NCBI GenBank assembly: GCA_003215545.1
Contig: QCKF01000011.1
Coordinates: forward strand, 1 to 42,720
Length of the DNA stretch: 42,720 bases
Reading direction: 5' to 3'
DNA from: Prochlorococcus sp. AG-409-L14
GTDB taxonomy: Bacteria > Cyanobacteriota > Cyanobacteriia > PCC-6307 > Cyanobiaceae
Shown here: positions 1-8,509 of the stretch, piece after piece
How positions within the stretch are numbered: position 1 is the first letter of the stretch
Layout: each line of letters opens with the position of its first letter
Position numbers and translations under genes: made by a program
The notes under the pieces: generated by a model
Seen by the model: only the letters and a program-made list of their open reading frames with translations
Database searches by the model: none
What the model was told of the DNA's origin: nothing

Positions 1-1290
1 GAGCTTCATTATTTAGAAGAGGAGCTGTCTAAATTAAATGAGCGTTGGCGATTAGAAAAAGAGCAATTTGAAACTATTAGAGAGATATATATAAAAGAAG
101 AAGAATTAAATAGTGAAATTACCGATGCAGAATTAAATGGAGATCTAGAAACAGCGGCTAGACTTCAATATGAAGAACTATATTCTCTAGATCAACAAAA
201 ATCAGAACTAGAAGAATCAATATTTAAGTCTAAAGAATCTGGTCAGAACCTGCTCAGAGATGAAGTGTTAGAGGAAGATATTGCTGATGTTGTAGCTCTT
301 TGGACCGGCATACCCGTCCAAAGAGTTCTTGAAGGCGAAAGACAAAAGCTATTAAACCTAGAAAGTCATATTGGGGTAAGAGTTATTGGACAAAATGAAG
401 CAGTTCAAGCAGTCTCAGCTGCAATTAGAAGAGCAAGGGCAGGAATGAAAGACCCTCGCAGACCTGTTGGCTCATTCTTATTCCTTGGACCAACTGGTGT
501 TGGCAAAACTGAGCTTGCAAAGGCCCTAGCGTCATCTCTATTTGATCAAGAGGAAGCATTAGTAAGGCTAGACATGAGTGAATTCATGGAAAGGAATGCC
601 GTTGCGCGTCTTCTTGGGGCACCTCCTGGATATGTTGGATATGAAGAAGGAGGCCAACTAACTGAAGCAGTAAGAGCAAAACCTTATTCAGTACTACTGT
701 TAGATGAAATTGAAAAAGCTCACCCAGATGTTTTTAATCTTCTATTACAAGTTCTTGATGATGGCCGCCTAACCGATTCACAAGGGAGGACTGTCGATTT
801 CCGCCATACTGTGATTGTCATGACTAGCAATCTGGCAAGCAAGGCAATACTTGATAACGCAAAGCTATCCGAACAACAAAGTCAAGATTTAAACATTAAA
901 AGTCCCAGTATTGATGAGAAAATTGACAATGCCCTAGAGAGACATTTTCGTCCAGAATTCTTAAATAGAATTGATGAGGTAATCAGATTCAAGCCTTTAA
1001 ATGCAAATGATTTAGAGCAAATCGTCAGACTGCAAATAGCTGATCTAAGTAAGCTTCTTGCTGAACAAGGGTTCGAATTAAGAGTAGATAATGAAACTAT
1101 TAAAATGATTGCTTTACAAGGTTATGAACCTGAATATGGTGCAAGGCCAATTAGAAGAATTATTCGACGTAAGCTCGAAAACCCTCTTGCAACAAAGCTA
1201 CTAGAAGAACATTTCTTAGGTGCAAATGCTGTTCGAGTTAAGCCCCAAGAATCTAGTTCCGATTCTCTTATCTTTTTACCTGAAGACTAA
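1..1290 (+). CDS. clpB: ClpB-type Hsp100 disaggregase, C-terminal part (5' end outside window)
   Basis: The frame is open from base 1, so the start lies upstream and 429 residues are visible. Residues 1-85 are rich in Glu, Lys and Leu, as expected for the coiled-coil middle domain that separates ClpB from ClpA and ClpC. The second AAA+ module follows: Walker A GPTGVGKT at 163-170, the substrate-pore loop GAPPGYVGY, Walker B VLLLDE at 231-236, RPEFLNRIDE at 317-326 and sensor-2 GARPIRR near 380. The family is a hexameric ATPase that pulls proteins out of aggregates together with DnaK. Cyanobacteria often carry more than one ClpB, and which paralogue this is cannot be told from the C-terminal half. 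A 76-base gap leads to secE. Confidence 0.95.
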   Translation, partial: ELHYLEEELSKLNERWRLEKEQFETIREIYIKEEELNSEITDAELNGDLETAARLQYEELYSLDQQKSELEESIFKSKESGQNLLRDEVLEEDIADVVALWTGIPVQRVLEGERQKLLNLESHIGVRVIGQNEAVQAVSAAIRRARAGMKDPRRPVGSFLFLGPTGVGKTELAKALASSLFDQEEALVRLDMSEFMERNAVARLLGAPPGYVGYEEGGQLTEAVRAKPYSVLLLDEIEKAHPDVFNLLLQVLDDGRLTDSQGRTVDFRHTVIVMTSNLASKAILDNAKLSEQQSQDLNIKSPSIDEKIDNALERHFRPEFLNRIDEVIRFKPLNANDLEQIVRLQIADLSKLLAEQGFELRVDNETIKMIALQGYEPEYGARPIRRIIRRKLENPLATKLLEEHFLGANAVRVKPQESSSDSLIFLPED

Positions 1291-1366
1291 TCATTGATAA
1301 ATCCGTTAGGGTAAAGGTATCTAGGGAAGTGCATTCGCACAGGACTTAGCCTTTATTTTCTTTCCC

Positions 1367-1609
1367 GTGACCAGTCCCACCTCCAACGAGACAGCCAAAT
1401 CCCAAGAGCCTATTGAAGAAGAGTTACCCCTTCCTAAAAAGGGATTCCTTGGGTCAACCGCAGATGAGCTTAAAATGGTTGTTTGGCCAAGTCGCCAGCA
1501 ACTATTCAGCGAGTCAATTGCCGTAATTTTAATGGTCACATTATCTGCCGCATCCATTGCTGCCGTTAGTCGCTTTTATGGCTGGGGAGCATCTCAGATT
1601 TTTCAATAA
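1367..1609 (+). CDS. secE: Preprotein translocase subunit SecE
   Basis: An 80-residue protein with an acidic, Pro-rich N terminus (about 30 residues), the conserved amphipathic stretch ending in VVWPSRQQL, and a single membrane segment at about residues 50-70. This is the short one-TM SecE typical of cyanobacteria. SecE clamps the SecY channel. The start is a GTG at 1367, the first in-frame start that gives the expected family length. Its place directly before nusG is the standard bacterial secE-nusG-rplKAJL arrangement. Confidence 0.95.
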   Translation: MTSPTSNETAKSQEPIEEELPLPKKGFLGSTADELKMVVWPSRQQLFSESIAVILMVTLSAASIAAVSRFYGWGASQIFQ

Positions 1610-1665
1610 CAAATCATCTTCTACAAAGTTCCTCTCAATCCAACCTCAACCCACATCTAATAAAA

Positions 1666-2340
1666 GTGTCAGAGTTCGATAACGATCCAAACGAGAAATC
1701 ATTGGAAGTTCGTGACCTTTCTCAATCTGGTCTTGCAGAAAAGGATGGCCAAAAAACACCATCCATAGCTCAAACAAGCATTGCCAGGTGGTATGCAGTA
1801 CAAGTTGCATCCAGCTGTGAGAAAAAAGTAAAGGCAACTCTTGAGCAAAGAGCTGTAACTCTTGGAGTTAGCAACAGAATCCTAGAAATAGAAATCCCTC
1901 AAACACCAGCAGTGAAATTAAAAAAAGATGGAAGCCGTCAATCTACTGAGGAGAAAGTTTTTCCAGGTTATGTATTAGTTCGCATGGTCCTAGATGAAGA
2001 CACAATGATGGCCGTAAGGAGCACACCTAATGTGATTAATTTTGTTGGTGCAGAAGATAGAAGAGCCACAGGAAAAGCCAGGGGGCATATAAAACCACGC
2101 CCTTTAAGTCGACAAGAAGTAGATAGGATTTTCAAACGTGCAGCTGAGAAAAAGACAGTAGTAAAAATGGATTTAGCAGAAGGAGATCAAATTCTTGTAA
2201 CCTCTGGTCCTTTCAAAGACTTCCAAGGAGAAGTTATAGAAGTTTCTGGAGAGCGAAGCAAGTTAAAAGCGCTACTATCAATATTTGGACGGGAAACTCC
2301 TGTAGAACTTGAATTTTCCCAAATAAATAAACAAAACTAA
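1666..2340 (+). CDS. nusG: Transcription termination/antitermination factor NusG
   Basis: 224 residues. The NGN domain starts with WYAVQVASSCEKKV at residue 42 and contains VFPGYVLVRM and the NVINFVG segment. The C-terminal KOW domain reads EGDQILVTSGPFKDFQGEV. NusG binds RNA polymerase and couples it to Rho or to the ribosome. An N-terminal extension of about 40 residues precedes the NGN domain, longer than in E. coli. The start used is GTG 1666. The gene follows secE by 56 bases and precedes rplK by 120 bases. Confidence 0.96.
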   Translation: MSEFDNDPNEKSLEVRDLSQSGLAEKDGQKTPSIAQTSIARWYAVQVASSCEKKVKATLEQRAVTLGVSNRILEIEIPQTPAVKLKKDGSRQSTEEKVFPGYVLVRMVLDEDTMMAVRSTPNVINFVGAEDRRATGKARGHIKPRPLSRQEVDRIFKRAAEKKTVVKMDLAEGDQILVTSGPFKDFQGEVIEVSGERSKLKALLSIFGRETPVELEFSQINKQN

Positions 2341-2460
2341 TTTCATTTGCAATTTTCCCTTGTAGAGGGGGGCAGTCTGAGATGTAAGTTTGTCTCACGT
2401 AACAACCGCACCTGTCTTCCAAGGACAAGTAATCATCAACTTTCCAACAACACCTAGACG

Positions 2461-2886
2461 ATGGCCAAAAAAATAGTAGCTGTGATCAAGTTGGCTCTTC
2501 AAGCTGGGAAAGCCAACCCCGCCCCTCCCGTAGGACCTGCACTAGGCCAGCACGGAGTAAATATCATGGCCTTCTGCAAGGAATACAACGCAAGGACTCA
2601 AGACAAGGCTGGTTTTGTAATCCCAGTAGAAATTTCTGTATTTGAAGATCGTAGTTTTACCTTCATAACCAAGACACCCCCAGCATCTGTGCTCATTACT
2701 AAGGCAGCAGGTATAGAAAAAGGCTCAGGTGATTCATCAAAAGGGCAAGCCGGTACTATTAGTAGGAGTCAACTTGAGGAAATCGCAAAAACAAAATTAC
2801 CTGATCTCAACTGCACAAGCATTGAATCAGCAATGAGAGTTATTGAAGGAACTGCCAGAAATATGGGAGTTTCAGTTAGTGACTAA
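2461..2886 (+). CDS. rplK: 50S ribosomal protein L11
   Basis: 141 residues, the usual L11 length. The N-terminal domain has the Pro-rich [17 protein letters not shown] segment and the C-terminal rRNA-binding domain follows ([25 protein letters not shown]). L11 forms the GTPase-associated stalk base on 23S rRNA and is the site through which stalled ribosomes stimulate RelA-type enzymes. ATG start; no clear Shine-Dalgarno sequence lies ahead of it, which is common in this lineage. The 120-base leader upstream contains a small stem (TGAGA/TCTCA) and no obvious known element. Confidence 0.97.
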   Translation: MAKKIVAVIKLALQAGKANPAPPVGPALGQHGVNIMAFCKEYNARTQDKAGFVIPVEISVFEDRSFTFITKTPPASVLITKAAGIEKGSGDSSKGQAGTISRSQLEEIAKTKLPDLNCTSIESAMRVIEGTARNMGVSVSD

Positions 2887-2974
2887 AGCTCTTATAGAGT
2901 TCTAGTTTCTAAGCTAAACCACTAAATCTATTTAAGGGGGAGACAAAGCCTGTCGATTGCACCCCAAAACTATT

Positions 2975-3682
2975 ATGAACAAACCTTCCAAAAGAATTTC
3001 CAGCCTTCTTTCTAAGGTTGAAGATCGCATTTATAAACCACTCGAAGCCATTGAGCTGGTCAAAGGTAATGCTAATGCCAAGTTCGACGAAACTATCGAG
3101 GCTCACGCACGATTAGGAATTGATCCTAAATACACTGATCAACAACTAAGAACAACAGTTGCTCTACCTAAAGGCACAGGACAAAGTGTAAAAATTGCCG
3201 TAATTGCAAGGGGTGAAAAAGTTGCCGAAGCAAAGTCTGCTGGTGCCGAATTAGCAGGTGATGATGACCTTGTCGAAGCAATTAATAAAGGAGAGATGAA
3301 CTTCGATCTATTAATTGCTACCCCAGACATGATGCCCAAAGTGGCAAAGCTAGGCCGCGTACTAGGTCCTCGTGGACTGATGCCCAATCCCAAAGCAGGT
3401 ACTGTTACTACAGATTTAGTAAATGCAATTAAAGAATTTAAAGCTGGAAAATTAGAATTCAGAGCTGATAAAGCAGGGATTGTGCATGTACGTTTCGGTA
3501 AAGCAAGTTTTGGAGCAGAAGACCTATTAGAAAATCTAAAAACTTTGCAAGAGGCAATAGATCGGAATAAGCCAAGTGGAGCCAAGGGACGTTACTGGAA
3601 AAGTCTTTACATCACCTCAACAATGGGTCCATCAGTAGAAGTTGATGTAACAGCTTTACAAGATATCCAACAAGAAGTCTGA
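2975..3682 (+). CDS. rplA: 50S ribosomal protein L1
   Basis: 235 residues from the ATG at 2975, the normal family length. Conserved L1 features include [18 protein letters not shown] near the N terminus and the signature [23 protein letters not shown] split over the central domain. An in-frame TTG at 2957 would add six residues. I prefer the ATG because it matches family length, although the purine-rich AAGGGGGAG at 2934-2942 is better spaced for the TTG. L1 binds 23S rRNA at the E site and in many bacteria represses its own operon. The gene is 88 bases after rplK. Confidence 0.96.
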   Translation: MNKPSKRISSLLSKVEDRIYKPLEAIELVKGNANAKFDETIEAHARLGIDPKYTDQQLRTTVALPKGTGQSVKIAVIARGEKVAEAKSAGAELAGDDDLVEAINKGEMNFDLLIATPDMMPKVAKLGRVLGPRGLMPNPKAGTVTTDLVNAIKEFKAGKLEFRADKAGIVHVRFGKASFGAEDLLENLKTLQEAIDRNKPSGAKGRYWKSLYITSTMGPSVEVDVTALQDIQQEV

Positions 3683-3736
3683 CCCCCATTGTTGTATGTT
3701 TATTAATGGCTAATAAGCCAACGGGCATGCCCGCCC

Positions 3737-3808
3737 GGCCAAAGACAGCAGGAAATGAATCGACTTGATGCATTTGCATCAGTCCTTTCCTCTAAACCCT
3801 GCCGAGGC
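3737..3808 (+). promoter_or_regulatory. Ribosomal protein L10 leader (kink-turn L10(L12)4 binding site)
   Basis: The gap before rplJ contains the conserved L10-leader pairing. GCC 3738-3740 and GCAGG 3748-3752 on the 5' side pair with CCTGC 3798-3802 and GGC 3806-3808 on the 3' side, leaving an asymmetric internal loop (AAAGACA opposite CGA) that mimics the 23S rRNA site of L10. An apical hairpin GATGC-ATTT-GCATC lies at 3767-3780. In known cases the L10(L12)4 complex binds this RNA and lowers expression of rplJ-rplL. Pairing was done by eye; the family assignment is an inference from these matches and from position. Confidence 0.8.
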
Positions 3809-3838
3809 ATAACCAACGATTTTTTCCTTTTTTGGACT

Positions 3839-3908
3839 GGATCGGGAAGCAGCCTCGTCTCCGCACGGAGTTTCTGTCGGCTGTGTGTCCTGCTTGTTCC
3901 CCCGATCC
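3839..3908 (+). promoter_or_regulatory. Long stem-loop just upstream of rplJ
   Basis: GGATCGGG (3839-3846) pairs with CCCGATCC (3901-3908), and the adjoining AAGCAG (3847-3852) pairs with CTGCTT (3890-3895); a small asymmetric bulge separates the two. The hairpin ends 12 bases before the rplJ ATG and has no following U-run, so it does not look like an intrinsic terminator. A U-rich tract (3820-3833) lies between it and the kink-turn part. It is probably the distal arm of the L10 leader or a translational control stem. Confidence 0.6.
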
Positions 3909-3920
3909 GATCCAAAACCT

Positions 3921-4442
3921 ATGGGCCGCACTCTGGAGAGCAAAAAACTAATAGTCGATGAGCTCAAAAAGCTTCTCGACCAGGCCGAGATGGCATTAGT
4001 TCTTGATTATCAAGGACTTTCCATCAAGGAAATGTCTGATCTACGTAATCGTCTCCAATCGAAAAATGGAGTATGCAAGGTAACCAAAAATACCTTGATG
4101 CGCCAAGCAATTGATGGAGATAGCAACTGGTCAGGCCTTCACTCCCTACTAAGTGGCACAAACGCTTTCATCCTCATACATGGCGATGTAGGCGGGGCTG
4201 TCAAAGCAGTACAGGCATTTCAAAAAGACACCAAAAAATCTGAAACAAAGGGCGGCCTATATGAAGGCAAGGTTCTTTCACTGGATGAGATCAAATCCAT
4301 AGGAAGCCTTCCTAGTAAGGAAGTTCTAATGGCTCAGATTGCAGGTGCCCTTAATGCCATTCCCACTAAAACTGCTGTTGGGATCCAAGAAGTTCCTTCT
4401 GGCCTTGCACGTGCTCTTAATCAACACGCTGAGAAGAACTAA
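3921..4442 (+). CDS. rplJ: 50S ribosomal protein L10
   Basis: 173 residues from the ATG at 3921 (MGRTLESKK), the usual L10 length and N terminus. An open frame continues upstream to 3885, but those codons lie inside the leader stem and are not family sequence. L10 anchors the L7/L12 dimers to the ribosome stalk base. The segment [18 protein letters not shown] is characteristic, as is the C-terminal helix region ([16 protein letters not shown]) where L12 dimers bind. It is co-transcribed with rplL after a 53-base gap and probably autoregulated through the leader. Confidence 0.95.
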   Translation: MGRTLESKKLIVDELKKLLDQAEMALVLDYQGLSIKEMSDLRNRLQSKNGVCKVTKNTLMRQAIDGDSNWSGLHSLLSGTNAFILIHGDVGGAVKAVQAFQKDTKKSETKGGLYEGKVLSLDEIKSIGSLPSKEVLMAQIAGALNAIPTKTAVGIQEVPSGLARALNQHAEKN

Positions 4443-4495
4443 AGCTGAACCTGTTCGTCTTGACTTTTCTCCATTACTAGTTGCTGAATCCAACC

Positions 4496-4888
4496 ATGTC
4501 TGCAAAAACTGACGAAATCCTAGAGTCTCTAAAAGGCCTTTCATTGCTTGAGGCATCAGAGCTTGTAAAACAAATTGAAGAAGCTTTCGGTGTATCCGCA
4601 GCAGCTTCTGCAGGGGTAGTAATGGCTGCACCAGGTGCTGCAGCAGCTGGAGGCGGTGAAGCTGCAGAAGAAAAAACCGAATTTGATGTTGTTCTTGAAA
4701 GCTTTGAAGCATCAGCCAAGATCAAGGTCTTAAAGGCTGTTCGAGAAGCTACTGGGCTAGGCCTAGGGGACGCTAAAGCAATGGTTGAAGCAGCTCCTAA
4801 AACAATCAAAGAAGGTGTAGGCAAAGAAGATGCTGAAGCCCTTAAAAAGGCAATAGAGGAAGCTGGAGGAAAAGTTAGCTTGAAGTAA
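4496..4888 (+). CDS. rplL: 50S ribosomal protein L7/L12
   Basis: 130 residues from the ATG at 4496; an in-frame TTG at 4481 would add only five unlikely residues. It has an N-terminal dimerisation helix ([22 protein letters not shown]), an Ala/Gly-rich hinge at about residues 38-60, and the C-terminal factor-binding domain with [28 protein letters not shown] and the closing [10 protein letters not shown]. It forms the flexible stalk that recruits translation GTPases. It is the last gene of the ribosomal block and is followed by a strong terminator. Confidence 0.97.
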   Translation: MSAKTDEILESLKGLSLLEASELVKQIEEAFGVSAAASAGVVMAAPGAAAAGGGEAAEEKTEFDVVLESFEASAKIKVLKAVREATGLGLGDAKAMVEAAPKTIKEGVGKEDAEALKKAIEEAGGKVSLK

Positions 4889-4943
4889 AAACCACTTTTG
4901 AAAAGTAGGTCTCTACGTCTCTGAGCTCTTTTATTATTAAATG

Positions 4944-4975
4944 AAAAAACCGGTCTTTTATGACCGGTTTTTTTT
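4944..4975 (+). terminator. Rho-independent terminator of the rplJL transcript
   Basis: The stem CCGGTC (4950-4955)/GACCGG (4962-4967) has a six-base loop. It is preceded by six A and followed by eight T (4968-4975), extending the duplex to about 12 bp. The design is symmetric, so it could also stop transcripts arriving from the minus strand, including read-through of the sRNA gene next to it. Confidence 0.93.
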
Positions 4976-5007
4976 CAAAAAAATTCCCCGCCTAAGGCAG
5001 GGAATTT
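4976..5007 (-). terminator. Intrinsic terminator of the minus-strand small RNA
   Basis: Read on the minus strand, AAATTCCCTGCC-TTA-GGCGGGGAATTT forms a continuous 12-bp stem with one U.G wobble, followed by further T residues. On the plus strand the same position is a C.A mismatch and no T-run follows. The strand asymmetry shows that the hairpin works for minus-strand transcription, where there is no protein gene. Confidence 0.85.
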
Positions 5008-5075
5008 GAGGTGAACAACAAACAGGAGTCTTTCCTTGTTTCGACCCTGAATTGTAGTATCTGCACCCCTCACAC
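4977..5075 (-). ncRNA. Small regulatory RNA, Yfr2-family-like
   Basis: No protein gene occupies this stretch, yet it has an orphan minus-strand terminator (5007-4976) and a plausible minus-strand promoter (TTGGAA-16 nt-TATAGT at 5109-5082). The predicted transcript is about 99 nt. Its 5' half contains TCGAAACAAGGAAAGACTCC (minus strand of about 5025-5043) in a stem-loop AAACA(A)GGA/TCCTGTTT, mapped to 5020-5041. Yfr2-5 RNAs of Prochlorococcus are abundant, about 90-100 nt, and share repeated GGAAACA-type motifs in the first loop; the resemblance is good but recalled, not searched. The exact 5' end is inferred from promoter spacing. Confidence 0.65.
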
Positions 5076-5081
5076 GACACA

Positions 5082-5109
5082 ACTATAAATAGAAGCAATG
5101 AATTTCCAA
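5082..5109 (-). promoter_or_regulatory. Putative sigma-70-type promoter of the small RNA
   Basis: On the minus strand, TTGGAA (5109-5104) and TATAGT (5087-5082) are 16 bases apart. They match four of six bases of the -35 consensus and most of the -10. Transcription would begin near 5075. The only gene this could serve is the small RNA. Confidence 0.5.
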
Positions 5110-5320
5110 GGACGTAAAGGGGCGCTCTTTTAACTGGCCCATAAGCTTTTAGCTATAGATCACATGAATCATTTCACAAAATATCGAAAAAAATGAGTAT
5201 GAAGATTCAAAAAAACTGAATTATGTTTAGCTTAAAATGTATGCATAATTTACATGAAGAAAATACACCTTACAAAGCAAAAGAAGGTTGGCTATTTCCA
5301 AGAAATCGCAAATTTCTGAA

Positions 5321-6091
5321 ATGACTAAAGAAAAAGGAGTTGTAATCGCAGCAGCAACTGATGGCGCATGTAGTGGTAATCCTGGACCTGGTGGATGGGG
5401 AGCAATGATGCGATTTGAAAATGGAACTGTTCAGGAACTTGGAGGACATGAGCCACTAACAACAAATAATCGCATGGAACTTAAAGCAGCGCTTTCCTTA
5501 CTAGAAGTCTTAAATAAAGTTCCTTGCCACCCTGATTTAAGTATAAGAACAGATAGTAAATATCTAATTGATGGACTTTCTAAATGGATAATTGAATGGA
5601 AGAAAAAAGGATGGAAGACAAGCTCTGGTAAACCTGTTTCAAATCAGGACCTATGGAAAGAATTAGATAAAGCTATGATTCCAGATATAGGCTTAGAGTA
5701 CGTAAGGGCACATAGTGGCGACCCAGACAACGAAAGAGTTGATAAAATTGCAGTCGCATTCTCCAAAGGAATTGCAATAGAACTTCAATCAACAAGTCAA
5801 ATATTACCTAAAAAATTAGACGTGCAAAACAACAATAAAGTTAATCAAAAAACAAGAGATTATGCTCCATTAGTGATCAAAGAACTCCTATCTAGATTAG
5901 AGGCAGCGAATAAATTCTGTGAAGGAGATTTTTCTTTAACTGCTGAAGAAATTGCTAAATTAACAAATGAGCCTATAGATAAAATCATGCACAATATAGA
6001 ATCCTGGCAATGGAGAGATTGGCAAATTGCTCCTTCGGGGAATGCACGTTGGAAGCTCAAGCGTTTAAATAAAAAACACACAAGCCTTTAG
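5321..6091 (+). CDS. rnhA: Ribonuclease HI with a C-terminal extension
   Basis: 256 residues from the ATG at 5321; a TTG at 5288 is an alternative start that adds 11 residues. The RNase H fold fills about residues 5-155 and keeps the full catalytic set: Asp in [16 protein letters not shown], Glu in [10 protein letters not shown], Asp in [10 protein letters not shown] and Asp in [14 protein letters not shown]. It removes RNA from RNA-DNA hybrids such as R-loops and Okazaki primers. After a polar linker, about 75 C-terminal residues (from roughly [13 protein letters not shown] to the end) form a separate helical, possibly winged-helix module absent from E. coli RNase HI. The gene is nine bases ahead of pyrD. 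Confidence 0.92.
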   Translation: MTKEKGVVIAAATDGACSGNPGPGGWGAMMRFENGTVQELGGHEPLTTNNRMELKAALSLLEVLNKVPCHPDLSIRTDSKYLIDGLSKWIIEWKKKGWKTSSGKPVSNQDLWKELDKAMIPDIGLEYVRAHSGDPDNERVDKIAVAFSKGIAIELQSTSQILPKKLDVQNNNKVNQKTRDYAPLVIKELLSRLEAANKFCEGDFSLTAEEIAKLTNEPIDKIMHNIESWQWRDWQIAPSGNARWKLKRLNKKHTSL

Positions 6092-6100
6092 ATTGAACTA

Positions 6101-7279
6101 ATGAACAAGAAACTAAATAGGAAAATAATCTCTGCAAGTGAAATTTATAAATACCTTCTTGGACCATTGCTTTCTCGGGATGATGGCATAGATGCGGAAA
6201 AATTAACTCAATTAGCACTTAATTCATTAGAGCAAGCTTCATTACGAAGAACATGGCCTATCTTTTCAGGGCTACTTGAAAACTTATCTTTAGAACTTAA
6301 AATCGAAGACCAAAGACTAATTCAAAACGTTTTTGGGATGTCATTTAATAATCCTTTAGGCCTAGCTGCTGGATTCGATAAAAATGGAGTTGCTGCAGGC
6401 ATATGGGATAAATTTGGTTTTGGATTTGCAGAATTAGGTACGGTCACTTTTCACAATCAAGCAGGCAACCCAAAGCCAAGGCTATTTCGTCTTGCAAAAG
6501 AAGAAGCGGCCTTAAACCGAATGGGATTTAACAATAATGGGGCACGTGCTATGCGTCATACACTACAGAGACAAAGAATCCAGGGCCCTGGCATGAGGCC
6601 TGCAGTCATTGGTCTTAATTTCGGAAAATCCAAAATCACACCTTTGCATAAAGCTCCAGAAGATTACGCATTAGCACTTGAAATACTTGCACCTCAAGCT
6701 GATTACGCAGTAATCAATATAAGTTCGCCAAACACACCTGGACTAAGAGATCTTCAAAGCACCGATCAACTAAAAAAATTAATTAATCGATTAAAGCAAG
6801 TAGAAGAATGTCCTCCATTATTAGTAAAAATAGCTCCAGATCTTGACAATAATTCAATAGATAAAATTGCAGAGCTTGCCCTCGATGAAGGCTTATCAGG
6901 TCTAATTGCAGTCAATACAAGCTTGGCCAGATTTGGATTGGGAAATAGACTTATCAAACAAACCGGTAAAACATTGCAAGAAGAGGCAGGTGGTCTTAGT
7001 GGAGCTCCAATACAAGACAGAGCTCTTGAAGTAATAGTCAGATTAAACAGTAAAGTAGGTAGCAATTTGCCTCTCATTGGAGTTGGTGGAATCAACTCAC
7101 CAAAGTCAGCCTGGGACAGAATTGCTTCAGGTGCTTCACTTTTACAGATATATACAGGCTGGATTTTTCAAGGGCCTGAATTAGTTCCTCTTATCTTAAA
7201 GGGACTATTAAAACAACTTGATCATTATGGCTTTAAGAATATCTCAGAGGCAGTAGGCACTAAAGCCCCATGGGTCTAA
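6101..7279 (+). CDS. pyrD: Dihydroorotate dehydrogenase (quinone), class 2
   Basis: 392 residues. It oxidises dihydroorotate to orotate in pyrimidine synthesis and passes electrons to membrane quinone. FMN and substrate motifs are in order: GFDKNG at 91-96, NRMGFNNNG at 139-147, and [11 protein letters not shown] at 206-216 with the catalytic Ser of class 2 enzymes. IGVGGI and the C-terminal phosphate-binding region follow. The N-terminal 60 residues form the helical membrane and quinone tunnel expected for class 2. It probably shares a transcript with rnhA, nine bases upstream. Confidence 0.96.
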   Translation: MNKKLNRKIISASEIYKYLLGPLLSRDDGIDAEKLTQLALNSLEQASLRRTWPIFSGLLENLSLELKIEDQRLIQNVFGMSFNNPLGLAAGFDKNGVAAGIWDKFGFGFAELGTVTFHNQAGNPKPRLFRLAKEEAALNRMGFNNNGARAMRHTLQRQRIQGPGMRPAVIGLNFGKSKITPLHKAPEDYALALEILAPQADYAVINISSPNTPGLRDLQSTDQLKKLINRLKQVEECPPLLVKIAPDLDNNSIDKIAELALDEGLSGLIAVNTSLARFGLGNRLIKQTGKTLQEEAGGLSGAPIQDRALEVIVRLNSKVGSNLPLIGVGGINSPKSAWDRIASGASLLQIYTGWIFQGPELVPLILKGLLKQLDHYGFKNISEAVGTKAPWV

Positions 7280-7426
7280 CAAATCAACTCTTAAAGATTA
7301 AGCTTTAATGCAAATATGACTATTGAATTCCAAATAGACTGTACTTGTACGTAATTGATTTGATTTTTGTATCAATAGAAAGAACTAAAATCAAATAGAT
7401 TATTTTCTCCAAATTGCTTTTGATAA

Positions 7427-8509
7427 TTGAGAAAAGATCTGTCACAACATGGTGGAAACATTACCGAGGAAGCTCGGCGATTGGGATTCGATGAGAATGA
7501 GCTGATCGATGCAAGCGCCTCAATAGTTCCATTTTCACTTCCAAAACAACTTTATTTACATCTCATAGAAAAACTAAAACATAAAAAAATTAGAAATTAT
7601 CCAGACCGTAACCATACCAAGCTATGTGAAGAAATTAGCACTTTACATAAAGTAGAGATTGGGATGGTACTCCCAGGCAATGGAGCATCTGAACTATTCA
7701 CTTGGGCTGGGAAAGAATCATCTCTACGAGGAATTAGTAGCTTACCAACCCCAGGCTTTGAAGACTATGCAAGAGCTCTAAATTGCTGGGAAGCAAAATA
7801 CACTTATTTACCTTTACCTCTAGATTGGAAATCAAATTCACCCCAAAAATTCCCATTACAATCAAATACAGATATTATTTGGATCACAAATCCTCACAAT
7901 CCCACAGGACAACTTTGGAGTAGACAATCATTAGAAGATATTCTCAAAGATAAAGTTCTTGTTATATGTGACGAGGCATTTCTTCCATTAGTGCCCAACG
8001 GAGAAAGGGAATCATTAATACCTTTAACCCACAAATATCAGAATTTAGTAGTCATCAGAAGTCTTACAAAATTATTTGGGATTGCTGGTTTAAGACTAGG
8101 GTATGCAATTAGTAATCCAGCAAGATTAAGTGAATGGCAGAAATGGAGAGATCCTTGGCCATTAAATACAATTGCTATAAGTGCAGGTGAAATGCTCTTA
8201 AGCGATCATTCGCTGCTGCAAGAATGGACAAAAAGTGTCAATCAATGGATTTCAGAAGAAGGTAATTGGCTATATAAAGAATTAAACAAAATCTCAGGAA
8301 TACATGCCTACCCATCTTCATCTAATTTCATACTTATAAAAGGTGAAAATTCCTTGACATCAATGAGGGAAAAACTGGCAAGGAAGAAGATACTTTTAAG
8401 AGATTGCCGGTCATTTAAAGGTTTAAATGACAATTATCTAAGAATTTCATATCAAGAAAGAGAAGGCAATATAAAAATCATCGAAGCATTAAGTCAATTT
8501 ACTCAATAA
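7427..8509 (+). CDS. Class I/II aminotransferase, CobC/CobD-like (threonine-phosphate decarboxylase family)
   Basis: 360 residues, fold-type I PLP enzyme. The N terminus [15 protein letters not shown] with [11 protein letters not shown] resembles CobD/CobC, which make (R)-1-amino-2-propanol phosphate for the cobamide lower-loop linker; HisC lacks this HGGN opening. PLP site: GNGASEL at 84-90, NPHNPTG at 155-161, VICDEAF near 179, and Schiff-base Lys215 in [17 protein letters not shown]. The only in-frame start is TTG 7427, since a stop lies two codons upstream. It overlaps the 3' end of murG by 11 bases, tail to tail. A cobamide role is inferred from sequence type; a HisC-like activity is the alternative. 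Confidence 0.8.
   Translation: MRKDLSQHGGNITEEARRLGFDENELIDASASIVPFSLPKQLYLHLIEKLKHKKIRNYPDRNHTKLCEEISTLHKVEIGMVLPGNGASELFTWAGKESSLRGISSLPTPGFEDYARALNCWEAKYTYLPLPLDWKSNSPQKFPLQSNTDIIWITNPHNPTGQLWSRQSLEDILKDKVLVICDEAFLPLVPNGERESLIPLTHKYQNLVVIRSLTKLFGIAGLRLGYAISNPARLSEWQKWRDPWPLNTIAISAGEMLLSDHSLLQEWTKSVNQWISEEGNWLYKELNKISGIHAYPSSSNFILIKGENSLTSMREKLARKKILLRDCRSFKGLNDNYLRISYQEREGNIKIIEALSQFTQ

Larger units (their letters stand above)
4976..5320. other. rplL-rnhA intergenic region
   Basis: It holds the minus-strand small RNA (about 4977-5075), its promoter, and then about 200 bases with no recognised gene. The 5130-5280 part is very AT-rich and contains several TATAAT-like strings (for example TTAAAAT near 5231) that could serve rnhA; none is convincing enough to mark. 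No tRNA and no ORF with coding character are seen. Confidence 0.6.

Noticed and set aside
2932-2974. Stem GGGG...CCCC with inner GACA/TGTC before rplA as an L1 mRNA-binding site
   Set aside because: The inner and outer stems are only four pairs each and I cannot match the conserved L1 site loops; left unmarked.
3139-3585. 148-codon open frame on the minus strand inside rplA
   Set aside because: It lies wholly antisense to a strongly conserved ribosomal protein gene; its Ser/Pro-rich translation has no domain and mirrors the codon use of rplA.
4326-4824. Minus-strand frames of 115-128 codons over rplJ and rplL
   Set aside because: Antisense shadows of Ala- and Glu-rich ribosomal genes (Leu/Gln- or Ser/Ala-rich translation), without start signals or family resemblance.
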